DNA of 64,000 bases from Datnioides undecimradiatus (taxonomy: Eukaryota; Chordata; Actinopteri; Lobotiformes; Datnioididae). Numbering within the stretch: position 1 is the stretch's first letter; each line of letters starts with the position of its first letter. The notes below the pieces were generated by a model. It ran no database searches. It saw only the letters and a list, made by a program, of their open reading frames with translations, and was not told the origin of the DNA. Where the stretch lies: NCBI GenBank assembly GCA_008933995.1, contig WARS01004318.1:1075589-1139588 (forward strand), written 5' to 3'. A program made the translations under genes and the position numbers. Below, piece by piece: positions 1-11,194 of this stretch.

Positions 1-879
1 AATGAGGCAGAAACAAAGGAGGCTCCTCTGCTGCTAATTGTGAAACAGGCTGAAGAGCGACGACTCAAAAACGGGCGAGTTAAATATAAAACTGTCTCTT
101 AAACAGCGGCGAGCTCACCGGTGACGGCTCCACCTGTCCGACACCTCCGCCCTCGCCGCTCAGAAACACGGTGCAGACCAAGAGGCGCTGCAAACGCTGC
201 AGTGCACATCCGGCTGATGTTTGTTGTCTGACCCCGGAAAGACGTGCAGAGCCCAATTAAACAACAGAATGCAAAAAGCAGGCAAACACAACTGAAGCCA
301 GACTGTGTTTGCTATATTTCTAATTTGCCAAAGTAGTCAACGTTCACGCGAGCCGTCACATCGCCGTCTACCCAACGTGGAAACATCTGCTGCTCGAGCT
401 TCCAAATGGCAGGCGGAGGACGGAGCGAAGGGAAGCAGGTGAGACGCAGTCGGGGAAGGAGACAGAAAGAGAAGGAGACAGAAATAGAGGAGAGCAGATA
501 AAGAGCGGGGAGAGGATGTGGTGAGGAAGCAGAGCGTAGTAGAGCCGGCCGCTGGGACTGTGAGGAATGAGCTGGCTGTGCTATAGGAGGCCTTAATGAG
601 CATTCTCTCTAAACCCTGGAGAGTCTCTCTGCAGCTCTCACCCAATCTCTGTCTTTTCTCACAGCCAACGAGGTGCAGACACACAAAGCTGCTGCCATGA
701 TGCCGTATGCACAGATTCATGCAGAACATCAAAAAAAACAACAAACGTGCACACGCAAACAATCAGCAGCCGGGTCTGCAGTCGTCCAGTTATAATTCAG
801 CGTCACCTCCGCCGGGCGCAGCCGTCTAAACCCTGTCTCATAATGAAACCACATTAACGGGATGCATGGCGCGGCGCTC
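1..879. other. Unique non-coding DNA, no gene seen
   Basis: The stretch is mixed-composition unique sequence. A purine-rich block of GAGA/GGAGA type lies at about 420-530. ORFs on the minus strand here, such as 337-762, have low-complexity Ser/Leu-rich translations with no domain and are compositional. No splice-bounded exon or RNA gene was recognised. Confidence 0.5.
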
Positions 880-1080
880 TCCTCTCCTGCAGACACCACT
901 AATATCTTAGCTCTATTTCAATTCCATTGCGTTAAACTGGTACAGTGAAGTCAGTGTGGATCCTAATAAACCAATAAACACCTCTGAACCAAAGGGAGAA
1001 GTGCGGCAGCCGCGCTCGGATAATGGCCACTTTATGCATTAGCAAAACACCTGTAGTAATAATGGCTTCCTACTGTAGGC
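880..1080. promoter_or_regulatory. Candidate conserved non-coding element
   Basis: This is an AT-rich island inside more GC-rich DNA. It contains ACTAATATC, a CCAATAAAC stretch and a TTTATGCATTAGC segment near 1031-1045, which combines homeodomain and POU-like cores. It is not simple sequence and not recognisably coding. The call rests on appearance only; conservation was not tested. Confidence 0.35.
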
Positions 1081-1087
1081 CCGCTCC

Positions 1088-1652
1088 CCTCCCTCTCCCT
1101 CTCTCTCTCTCTGCAGAGTAATGTGCCCTTGATTCTCCCTCACTTATCACTCCTCCCAGCTGTAGCCGTGCATGGAGGGGCGCGGCAGAGGCGCCCTTGC
1201 AAGCGTCTGTGTGTAAAAGCCTCGGGTTTCATCCCCCACCCCCGAAAAACCAGGACCCCTTTTATTTTTCCCCAGGAAATGGCCGAATGACAAGCTATCC
1301 GCCGATCCTGAGTTACTGCTGCACGCGTGCGGGCCTGAAAAATGGAAAAATGATGAACAACGGGACAAAAAAAAAAAAAAAACAGGGGGAACAAGTTACC
1401 GAGGCGACGGGGACAGCTGTAAATCTGGACGCGGGACAGGGCGGGAGATGAGGTGGGACGGGACTGCGGCGGTGTCTGTTTGTTTTCCGTCCTATCAGGC
1501 GCGCAGGTAGCCGCAGCGGATGAAGAGAAGCCCGGCTTTATTTAACAAAGTGATTAGACCTCTCTGTTGCCTCTCAATTGCAGACCTGAGCGGCTGTGAG
1601 GCTGCTGCCCCTGAGCCGGCCGGACCTCGGAAACCATCCGCAGCCTCTGAAC
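1088..1652. other. Non-coding DNA with CT run and poly(A) run
   Basis: A (CT)n-rich run ends in CTGCAG at about 1088-1115, and a 16-A homopolymer lies at 1367-1382. The polypyrimidine run followed by CAG resembles a splice acceptor, but no plausible exon with a donor follows. The overlapping ORFs on both strands at 1140-1451 owe their Lys run to the poly(A) and are not credible genes. Confidence 0.45.
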
Positions 1653-1654
1653 GA

Positions 1655-2320
1655 CTCACTCTCATTAACTATTAACCAGCGACTCGGGCCTTAAATCATC
1701 TCGGCGCTCCCCAGCCTGCTGACCCTGCTGCGGATGGCGGAGGCAGCGGCGGAGGGGTGTTTCATCAGAGGCAGCCCACCGGACACCCTGCTGATTTAAT
1801 GGGCTACAATTACACCGCTTCTGACACAATATATGGCAAACATTTATAGATTTCCCTCCCACCACCTCCACAGCCAGCAGCGCCGATGCGTTTCCTGGTC
1901 CCCCCACCGACCTGCCTCACAACCGCAGTGTTCGCAGGACTAAATTACATGTTGTGGATGCAGCTCCGCTCTGACCCGAAGGCCGGTGCATATGGTAAGA
2001 GCTGCATCGCCCGGGGCTACTGCACCATGCATAAGAACCGTGCATATATGAACACAATATACACTCGGCCGTCGCCGCGATCATAATGCAGTTGTTTATT
2101 ATTTATTTTACAGCCGCTGGAGGAGAAGGACTGAAGATAGCTGCTCGCATGTAGCTCGATGTAATGAGGAACTAGCCGTCACGGCGGAACCATATGGCTG
2201 GCCTGCTATTTATGTATATCTGGTCTGATTAAGTCAGGTCTGGAGGCCCCAGAGTACAGCAGTTAGTTGATGGTGACTGGAATGGGCTACTAGGACGCCA
2301 CCGAGCCCAATCAAGTGCGA
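1655..2320. promoter_or_regulatory. Candidate conserved non-coding block(s)
   Basis: The block contains CATTAACTATTAACC at about 1662-1677, GATTTAATGGGC near 1792-1803, and a T/A-rich run followed by dense unique sequence at about 2085-2320. These look like developmental enhancer DNA. A possible exon at 1929-1994 lies inside it and is listed separately. Basis is composition and motif content only. Confidence 0.35.
1929..1994 (+). other. Possible cryptic internal exon, 66 nt
   Basis: A pyrimidine-rich tract with CCCCCCACC and CCTCAC precedes an AG at 1927-1928. A strong donor, ATG/GTAAGA, begins at 1995. The 66-nt interval is a multiple of three and one frame stays open across it. The encoded peptide resembles nothing I recognise. 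Such pairs arise by chance in a window this size, so this is a pointer for RNA-seq rather than a gene call. Confidence 0.15.
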
Positions 2321-2429
2321 CGGAGGGATAAAAAAATAAAAGATTAGACGACAGTCCCCCGAGAAGCGCGCCTTGTTTTCGCCGCTTCGTTAAAGAAGAC
2401 ATGCTAATGTGCATCTTACTATAAGTGGA

Positions 2430-4090
2430 TCACAACTGAGGTGCCGCACGGAGCTCTGGGTCGTCATCAATCATACCGTTGATGCTTATTGATTCTGTCC
2501 AGACTCGTTATGACATCCGAGCGTCGTCCCGTGGTCGGTGCCGTTGGGTGGATGACGCTGGGGCGAACATGTCTTGGGAGGTTTTACGGTGAAGGCGCCT
2601 CTAATCTGCACACTTCTTGTTTTCATTCAGCCAATTAATGCAAACGCATTGAGGATTCCCGTGGATTCCTCACATTTTACAACTTTTAACTTTAACTTTT
2701 TATTTTAGAACATCTTTTCCCATCTTCCACCTTCGTTTTTTCCGTGCTTGTGCAGTTGCGAGGAGCTGTTAACTCAACGTTTGCCATGTCAGACGAAGAA
2801 ATACGCCACTTTGTCGAAGAGCAGCTGCAATGGTGGCGTCCTCGGTCATCATTCAGACTTATTGCTCAGACGCTCAGTGGTTAACAGGACTGACCTGCGC
2901 GCTGCAGCAGCAAGAGGACGAGGACAGAGCGTGCACAACTTTAATTATGGCTGTTTGCAGTGCACGTGGCTGCTGCATGATCTCAAGAGCTAGTTTGAAC
3001 TCCAACCGTCAGCTTCTGTCTGCAAGACTTGTGGCGAGTCACGTAAGAGTTGCATGAACTTCGATGCGAGCGTTCAGACTGAGGTCGTGCTGCAAAGACA
3101 GTTCGCACTGCGTACGGCTAAAACAGAGAAGACGCTGTGAGAACGCGACCGGATGGCGCTCGAATCCTGAACAGAGCTGGGACGTGGGACGAACCAGGCA
3201 GAGACATCATCTCATTAGCTAAGAGGGAAAAAATCACACAGGCAGAAAAAAAACTGACTTTAAAAAAGGGAAAAAGTGTTACACCCTGGTGAAATGTAGG
3301 AAGAGAGGAGGTAACATAATGAAGCTTTTTATATCTTCAGCACTTTAGTAAAATGCACTCAGTAGAAATGGCGGCTATTAGGCTCTGCACATTAACGTTT
3401 ACCTCAACTGGCGATTTGGTTCCTGCCTGCAGAGCATTTCAGCCTTTGAGGAAAATAGGATATATATTTATATTTTTGCCGGTGGATCATTTTGCAGGTA
3501 GGCCGAGGAATCCATCAGATTGCCGTTGAGGAAGTGGAGCAGAAAGGAGCCGATCAGAAAAGAAGAGCGGCGACGTAGGAGTGATGCAAAACCCTGACAA
3601 AACGCATGACAGTGACCTCTGCGCCGTCCATTAGCCGGGTGTAGCTCTGTCAGCGGCTGACACTGCGGAAACGCCGCGGTAAGAGTTAATGACTCAGAGC
3701 GGGATCCTGGTGGGAGGGAACCTGCTGGGTAAATCCGGCCTGTAGGAGTCGGCCTCCGGGCATGTAGGAGGCCTTTGTGCCGAACACAAGGCCTGAATCC
3801 ACCACACCACCGCACAGTGACAGGAAGAGGGGAAGAGATGAGATACCGGGCCTGTCCTCCTACTCTGTACTTCCTGAGATGAGTGTGTGCTGGTATATGC
3901 GTGTGTGTTTCTGTGTGTGTGTGTGTGCTTACACCTTCTACGAGGTGGTGTGTATGTATATATTTATACTGTATATGTCGACTGTAAACAGAGGCAAACA
4001 CACCGTGTGTATACGTTGTATAATATTACTTTGAGGCTTGTTTGCTCGCTCTCTGGGCTGTGTTTGGTGGGCAGCAGAGCGGTGTGGAGG
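2430..4090. other. Non-coding DNA, no gene seen
   Basis: This is mixed unique sequence with no family I recognise. A short (GT)n run lies at 3911-3928, flanked by TATATATTTATA-type sequence near 3955-3975. ORFs on both strands here have translations rich in His-Thr repeats or low complexity. They overlap each other antisense and carry no domain. Confidence 0.45.
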
Positions 4091-4093
4091 CGA

Positions 4094-4124
4094 CCACGGC
4101 GTTCTCCACGGCGTTCTCCACGGC
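4094..4124. repeat. 12-bp tandem repeat, about 2.6 copies
   Basis: The unit CCACGGCGTTCT occurs at 4094-4105 and 4106-4117, followed by CCACGGC at 4118-4124. Copies are identical. It is probably a recent slippage duplication in CpG-containing DNA. Confidence 0.85.
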
Positions 4125-6390
4125 TCAGGCCTGGACTTTGGACCGGGCGTGCAGTGTAGGCCTGCTGACAGGCAGGGGACTGATGCACTTCACAGCTCCC
4201 TGTGAAGCCCCTCTTGAGCAGGAAACCTCTGCCTCTTCAGACGGACGTCAGCTCAGTGATGCTCCTGTGATGTGAGACGTTTTGCATAAAAACTTTGATT
4301 TCACTCACGAAACTGAACTAAACTTCACCGGGTCTGACGTCCTCACACAGCCGAACAGCGACACAACACAGCCGGTACACAGTCACATTGGAGTCCGCTC
4401 TGTTAAAGTCCAGGTTTTAATCGGAGCCAGTGTTTCAGTCTGCGTGTTCTCAGACAGTCTCATGACGCCCTGATGGATTTTTCCTGCAGGCTGCACAACG
4501 AGTCCAATGAGGAGTAAACAGACCTTGAACTCAGAGAGCGCGTTGCAGACTCGCCGTACTTCTTCCATCCATAACTAACGGCGGCGCGTCGTTATTGGTT
4601 ATCAGCCGCTGATCGTGTTTATTACTTGGCAGAACAAACTTTTTATCCGTGGCTGAGGCGTTCTGTTTAATTCGGCCTCTTGTTTGTCTCAGTGGAGCTC
4701 CAATTTAATAAATCAGCACTTATTAAAATGCGTAAACTGCATCGTTAAGGCAGAATCATCCCGGAAACATCTCCTTTATTTACTTTACTTGGATCTCAGA
4801 GTTAAAGCTGAATTATATTTAAATGTTCGCTGACTGAGTGAAATCCTCTCTGATCTCTTAGAAGGTGTTTACCGTAACATCACCGGGCTCTGTCAAATAC
4901 AACAACATGCTAATGGAGCGAGGTGAGCTAATCACGAGCACGAAAAACCAATCGTCCAATGAGAAGGAGGCAGGGAGGGAGAGGGAATTTGCAGAGAAGT
5001 GATTGGTTGAAAGGAAGAAAGCAGGCTGTGCTGCTGTGATTTAACTTAATAATCCAGATATTCCTCTAGTTAATCTATAATTTCATCATTTACGTCGCCG
5101 TTATCTGAGCGCGAGAAGTGTTTAATGGCAGCTTTAGCGACTTGACAGCCTTTAATACTTGCTGCTACGGGCTCGTTTTGGTTGTGCGTTGGGTGAAGAT
5201 GCAGGAAACTAACAGTGAAATGTACATTTTACACATTTTGCCTTCATCTCTTAATGTTTAATATGCAATACAGGCCACAGTGAAATGAGATGCTCTGTCT
5301 GTGAGAGCCAGCAGGTCAACAGCTTCACTGGCTGTGTCCACATTGGATCTAAATCATGTTGGAAATTGCAAAACTTTGGAGTTTGACCTGATGTTGTTTG
5401 ACTAAAAGATGCATTTCTGAAAGACAGAAATGTTCCACAATGACTCATTATTTACATAATGTTATTTACATGCAGGGTCAGACGGGGTTTCCTGACTGCG
5501 GAGATGGTTTCGGGGGTCAGTGTGGATAACCTTCGGGGGGACGGCTCATATTCTGAGCAAATAATCTGAATATTGGAACCATTTTCATATCAAATGTGTG
5601 GTGCATTCACTTCTCGCCTCAGTCTGCTCTCCAGCTTTGCGTGCTCCCACTCCGTTCTTTCATAATTTGGGAGATTGCAGATTAGCATGCTGTCCCCTCT
5701 CCTGCAGTAGTAAGCGCTTCCCCTCACAGCTTGGCGGTTCCTGTTCGTACATGTTTTGGGGTTCGGGAGCACGGGAAAGCCTCCGAAACTAAATTCTAGT
5801 GTAAACGCACTTGAACTCTCCACTTCGAGCGCGCAGTTCACAATCCCACGTTGCACTGTTGCACAATCCGACAGCGCAACAAAGGGCTCAAAGACGCCGG
5901 CTTCCTCTTGCCCGAAGCTTTCGGGTGTGTTTATTGTTAAGCGTGTAATTTGCATTCTCTTCTTCTCAGGTTGGGCAGTTACTTGCCCCCCCCCACCCCT
6001 TGCCGTTTTGTTGGGGGCACGAGGAAGTAGCTCATTTCTCGAGCGAGGTGTTTCCACGCATCATTTTCAAGTCCCGGCAGCTCATCAAAGTTATATCGCA
6101 GCAAATGGGGGGAAGCCGTTTACCATGACGATCGGCTTTTCCTGCGTTTGTCTGAAGTGAGCTGGAGCCGGAGCAGTTCGGCTGAGCTCCTCTTCCTCCG
6201 GGGAATCAAAACAGCCCTGATTGGTTGTCTCTCCCAGTTGATGCTCTCACACATCAGAGCAAATCTGCATAAAGTTGATCCTCCCTCAAGCAACTCTTGG
6301 ATCGGGGGGGCAGCTCTCGACTGCTGTCGCGCCTCTAATGTTTGAGTCCATATGTGGGGGGGGGGAATTAAGGTTCTCTGCATACGAGAC
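4125..6390. other. Non-coding DNA, no gene seen
   Basis: Unique sequence alternates between AT-rich (about 4680-5460) and GC-rich (about 5590-6160) parts. The ORFs at 5590-6160 run antisense to one another and have no domain. A run of ten Gs lies at 6356-6365. I see no recognisable transposon, RNA gene or supported exon. Confidence 0.45.
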
Positions 6391-6780
6391 TCAGGCTTTG
6401 TTCACACTGCAGCTGAAATCAGATTCGCTCCTCCAATCGGATCCCTGAGACGGACTGTCTGCACTGGTGTGTGATGTAGATCGGACGTCGCTGCATGGGT
6501 TGCTGTGGTAACCACGTAGGCAGCTTTCCAACAAGGAAAACGCTTTCCCAGCTCTGCCTGCGCAGAAGCCTCCAACCAAAGTGCGAGCAGGCGGCTTATT
6601 TCAGTGTGCTGCCTCCACACAGCGACACCCAGCCGCTCTGATGCACCTCTGTTACTACAGATCTGATGACGTCGCTGTTGCAAGTGATGCAAAAGACACT
6701 TTGAGCATCCAGACTGAGACGCAGCTGCTGAAATATGATTTAAAGCCATGCAGGCTTGATCCAATTTGCAAAAATCTCAT
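6391..6780 (+). mobile_element. Possible degraded hAT-type MITE
   Basis: The left part starts CTTTGTTCACACTGCAGC at about 6395, followed by repeated AATCGGAT/AATCAGATT words and a GTTGC..GGTAAC segment at 6499-6512. The right part has CAGACTGAGACGCAGCTGC near 6709-6727 and GATTTAAAGCC. This word set resembles non-autonomous hAT elements common in teleosts, whose ends read TTCACACTGCAG. The matching right terminal repeat is missing or too decayed to see. Family placement is from memory and needs RepeatMasker. Confidence 0.35.
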
Positions 6781-8320
6781 TTTAAGGGTTTTATTTCCCC
6801 CAAAAAATCAACATTTAGGTTTAAAATGATAATAAAACAATGATGTTTTTATGGAATCCATTTAAGGCGACACACCAGGGTCATTTTGGGTTGAAGGATT
6901 TCCATAATTAGTGACACTATGGGGTTGTTATCGCAACATTTCATGTCCATATCCATCATAACTGGTTTGTTGATAGTCATTATGTGATTTTTTTAGGGTT
7001 TTCCAGCCTAAAAACAAAAAAAGTTCTGACCATTTTAGCCAATGAGAAAACAGAAAAAGCTCCTCCTATTAGGAATGCACCAACTTCCTCCATCGCCCGA
7101 CACGGGCCCATTAGGGTATACTGCAGTGGTGCAGCCATGACAACACACAAACAGCCTGGCAGAGCTGCTCCACCTGCCTCCCCCCTCCCTTCTCCTCCCC
7201 CTGACAGCTGGCCTGAAATGACAAGTTTAAAGCCTAAATGTTAAAGGTTTGGGAAAATCACTTGAATCTGATTACGTATCGGCTGCAAAGCACCACACGG
7301 GGGAACTTTATCGACCACGGCGAGCGAGCAAAGAAGCAAAAAAACATCCAGCGCACGTATTTTGACAAATGCGATGATAAATGGAAGTTAACTCGTAGAC
7401 GGAAAATAAGTGTAGGAGTGCCGCCGCCTGCTGCTGTCTTCTTTACAGGGGAAAAACGTTTTCAGAGATATTAACACTATCCATCACTTATGTGTCACCA
7501 TTACTCATACATGATCCATCAATCAGATTAGCTATCATGCAGCTTCTATAATAATGTTTACTGATGGTGCTCCCGACTGGAAATATATATATATTTATAT
7601 ATATTACTATACTTTATCAGAGGGGCTGAATGAGAACAGATGCTGCAGAGAATAGAGGAAGTGCTCGGATGGTGATGACCAACTTACTCGATGCTCGTTT
7701 AGCCGCCTGACGTGGATCGCTGCCGTCAATTACCAACAAACCTGCATCAAAACACCTAAAACCGCCAACGCGGCTCAAAAACCACTTCAGACCGTCAGAC
7801 AGGGGTCCAATCAGGGCTGGCACCAGACGCGCTTAATTGGACGGGTGTCTGACTTGTGCACGCCGAGCCTGACAGTCAACTTTGTCTCTCTTTGTTTGTT
7901 TAATTTGTTTTCCTTGCTCGGCAGCGGGGGCTGCAGCGGCGAGCCTCGTGGGCTCTTTCATTAAGAGGCTAAAGGAATAAAACCATGTGACTGCTTTCGT
8001 TTTGCTAATTTCAGTGACGAGGCACTGTCAGCGTGGCGTTCAGGCCACCGTCGATGGAGTAAAGCAGAGGGCAGCTGCGCCTTCTTCATCTCCGTCCAGA
8101 AGACGAGTTGCACAGGGCTGACTTGCTGTCCTTTGCGGCGTGGTGTTATCTGACCTGTGGATCTGATCCTCTCGTCCGTTTGGCGAACGTAGCTTGCAAC
8201 GAGACACTTGTCTCCTGAAGCTCGGCTCAGAACAAAGATTAAGGACGAGCTGAGACGGGGCCGGCCTGCTTCGTTCTGAAACCTTTCCAGCAAACACCAA
8301 CGTGACTAGATGACATGGTG
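6781..8320. other. Non-coding DNA, no gene seen
   Basis: The first half is AT-rich, including a short TATATATA run near 7586-7606; the second half is mixed. ORFs are short, mutually antisense and featureless. A GCTAATTTCAGTG stretch near 8003 has no obvious partner. I recognise no repeat family here. Confidence 0.4.
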
Positions 8321-8324
8321 TATT

Positions 8325-8338
8325 GTTGCCATAGCAAC
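8325..8338 (+). promoter_or_regulatory. Perfect RFX X-box palindrome
   Basis: The sequence GTTGCCATAGCAAC fits the RFX consensus GTNRCC-N(0-3)-RGYAAC at every position: half-sites GTTGCC and GGYAAC-type AGCAAC with two bases between them. RFX factors bind such sites in ciliary-gene promoters and in enhancers. The site sits about 120 bp upstream of CTGATTGGCTG (8460-8470), which contains an inverted CCAAT box, so the surroundings are promoter-like. No transcript start or ORF is evident nearby. Confidence 0.6.
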
Positions 8339-8459
8339 GCCTCTTTGTACGTCCGCTGTATCTGCGGGCTTCGTGAACCCTGACGTAATTTGGAGCATCC
8401 CCCTGCATCTCTGTGATTGATGAGTGTTGTGATGGTTTGACCAACTGACATCGCTACAA

Positions 8460-8495
8460 GCTGATTGGCTGTTGAAACATCTAAAATCAGCCAAT
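8460..8495. promoter_or_regulatory. Two CCAAT-type boxes
   Basis: GATTGG (inverted CCAAT) lies in CTGATTGGCTG at about 8461-8471, and a direct CCAATGG occurs near 8491. Together with the X-box upstream they could form an RFX/NF-Y style module. Two CCAAT words within 35 bp are not rare by chance, so this is weak support. Confidence 0.25.
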
Positions 8496-8499
8496 GGTG

Positions 8500-10130
8500 A
8501 CGTTGCATTAACTCAATTTACTTTCCTGTGAAGCACTTTTTAAACAGTTTCGCCTCAAATCTTTGGCCTGAACTGGATTTTTTTTGCAAAATAGCTAGTT
8601 TGCTAAAAATGCTAATGTGCTCTGGTTGCATCTAAAGGATATGCTCCTGCAGGAATAACAAAAATGAGTTGATTTCTTAGTTAAAAGAAAGATTCAACTT
8701 GATAAAAACACTTTTATAATCACATTTTCTGTAAAAATTACTAAAGCTTTTGTTGGGTAATTTGGTTTCCTCCATTGCAGTAGTTGCATCCGAAGCATAA
8801 TCAGCTGTTTTTATGGTCACGGTTGAGCAGCTACACCACTTGTTTGTGAATAGGGAAGGTTTGTCTTTGTCTCGGTTAAATATAAAACACGGAGAGTCGT
8901 GAAAACAGTGAAACAATATGTGACTGTTTTGCAGCATCTGACCAAAGTTCAGTCCTTTTATAATTATACTAAAATGTTTCTGCAGCCTAAAGCTAACGAC
9001 ACGTTGGAACGCAGGACATTAACCAACCGTCTCGCTCCCCCATGACCCCGACGGCCTGAAACCATCCATATGATTCTGTGCAGGACAAAAGAGTCGGGAC
9101 CAAATCCGGTTTCCTCCAGAGCCTCAGAGACAAAGCCTCTTCAGAGGTATGGAAATGTTTTTTAGGATCAGCGTTGTCATGAAGGACAAGGTAGTTTGTG
9201 ATTCTTTAGTGTTTCATCCACCATATCTTGGTTGAGCACACGCTAATCTTCATCAACAATCAGGAACACTGCTGACAGCAAACTCTGTTTGTCCTCATCT
9301 GCTCCGCTCAGAGCTGTTTCTTATTTGGTTGGTGCTGAGATCGGCTCGGAGTTTAAGTCGACGCACTTGCGACGCAGCACTTCCTGTCACTGCTTATCAA
9401 TTAACCCTCTCCACTGACCAATCAGGGTGAAGAAAAACAGGGTCGCCATGGTTACTCGTTAGGCAGAGACGCCGCTTATTAAAAGTTGCATTTACTTTTT
9501 AGAATAATACGGGAATGTAGCTTTAATGAGGCTATCGGAGACGTTTCAGGTGACGCCATCTGCAGGAGCGACGGCGGTGTTGGTCAGTGCTCTGCAGCAG
9601 CAGGTACATTGTCTTTCTTCCTGCCTCCGAGCTGGCACGTGAAAAGAAAATAGCAAAGTCAGTGTGCGGAGAGGACGGCCATATCTGGTGCCGCTGCATC
9701 AAAAGCCCGGTTAATTGCGCTGGCGGTCCGGCGAAAAGTCGGGTTTTGCACGCGGCGCGCCGCAGTCCACATGTTGGGGAGGCAGCTGTTTGTAGCAACA
9801 GCTGAGCGGGGCAGGTGGTCTTTCAGTCAGAAAACACTTTGAAACAGTTGACTGGTCGGAGTGAGGATGTCACCGACTGGCGAGATATCAGCCTGTTCCA
9901 CAACTCATTAGTCAAGGTACAGAGACCAGCCAAACAGCTGTGGAACATTTTAATTCCAGCCCCAAATCAGCAGCTTGGACCTGAGCTGCTGCTTCCGATG
10001 ACCTCCCGCCTGCTTCCACCGCCGAAAAATAACACTCATACAAACATGACTGTACAGTGAATAATTCCTCCGTCCCTCGTTTCCCCTCAGCTCAAACCCT
10101 CCCCCCTTCGCTGCTCCTCCCTCATTCTAG
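8500..10130. other. Non-coding DNA, no gene seen
   Basis: AT-rich unique DNA at 8500-9000 grades into mixed sequence. Two single motifs stand out: GTCGCCATGGTTAC at 9442-9455, one mismatch from an RFX X-box, and ACGCCATCTGCAGG at 9553-9566, which reads as a near-CTCF core on the minus strand. ORFs at 9532-10060 are short, antisense-paired and featureless. Confidence 0.4.
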
Positions 10131-10139
10131 CAGCTCCTT

Positions 10140-10440
10140 CCAGAGCCCAAGGCCACGGTGTTGATATTGCTTACCCAAGTCCCAACGAGCTAATTAAGGG
10201 CGCTGTTTCTAAAGTGCTCTTGCGTTTTGTTTATTTGTGTATCACCGGAGCCCCACAAATTACACAGACCAAAGGCTTGTCTGAACTTTTAATCTAATCA
10301 CGCCTACCGCAAGCCCCCGTTTCCTGGTGTCAGTTTGCCTTAATGAGGCCTGGTCTGAGCCGTGGCCATTAGTGGAGCTCAGTAGTGGAACAGTACCGCG
10401 ACGAGACAGGCTCGGCACAATGCTGCCACAGAGCCTAATC
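10140..10440. promoter_or_regulatory. Candidate conserved non-coding element
   Basis: This is the start of a 1-kb block that looks strongly enhancer-like. It has GAGCTAATTAAGGGC near 10187-10201, a TTTGTTTATTTGTGTATC forkhead/POU-like segment near 10226-10243, and TAATGAGGCC near 10340. There are no microsatellites, and composition is even. The short ORF 10327-10512 shows no domain. Conservation was not tested. Confidence 0.5.
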
Positions 10441-10689
10441 CCCGGTTGCTCCCTGCGGACCTGCAGTCATGAAGCAAGTTGTAAAACCCCCAGCTGTGCA
10501 GAACACGGATGACATTTGGAAACATACAGTATCTGGGCGCCAAATTAAGAGACGAATGCATTAAAGGCGGCACTTAGACGACGCAGGAATGACTGCCAGG
10601 TGCGGCGTGAATAGATTATTGGACCATTTTCCCGTGACATCAGCGCCGGGGTAAAATTCTGGGTTCAGGCGGTGTCAGCTAGTTGTTGA

Positions 10690-11190
10690 GTGCACAAACT
10701 TTCATGTATAATAGGCATATTAATGCAGGGGTGTTTATTATCATTGACAACATTATGGTTTAATGCCACTTACCTTTTATATCTGCTTGCATGCAACGAA
10801 GCGGCAGTATTTTGCCTTAGACAGTTGCACTAACATCCCCATTAGAACAATAATCATGTGGAGAAGGTCCCCGCACTATTCATTTTCCATGTAACTTTCA
10901 TTAATTCAAATTCTGAGAGAATTTAGTGCACTTTCCCATTTCCAATTTGAAGTGCTTTGAATTCTGCTCACTGCGCCCGTTTCTGTGTCATCAGCCCACT
11001 CAGAGTCTGAATAATTCATAACAATATTTATTAGCACTCTGAGGTACAATTAGATGAATTGGGATTAAGAATTGGCTTGTCTGTGGAAGAGAAAGTAGAA
11101 CAGCTCTGCCGATGGATTTGGGCAGGCGTAGCTCTAAAACATTATCAAAATAAAGCCGAGCGGATTAATTCCCTTTCTCTGCCGCTTTTT
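10690..11190. promoter_or_regulatory. Strong candidate developmental enhancer (CNE)
   Basis: This is the most enhancer-like block in the left half: about 500 bp of evenly AT-rich, non-repetitive DNA. Visible sites include TTAATT at 10901-10906, ACAAT at 11021-11025 within ATAACAATATTTATTAG, ACAATTAG at 11046-11053, and a bicoid/OTX-class GGATTA at 11062-11067. Homeodomain and SOX cores occur every few tens of bases with no ORF. The target gene is unknown. Confidence 0.55.
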
Positions 11191-11194
11191 CCCC

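Noticed and set aside
3468..4001. 177-residue minus-strand ORF
   Set aside because: His-Thr repeats come from a GT microsatellite; no domain.
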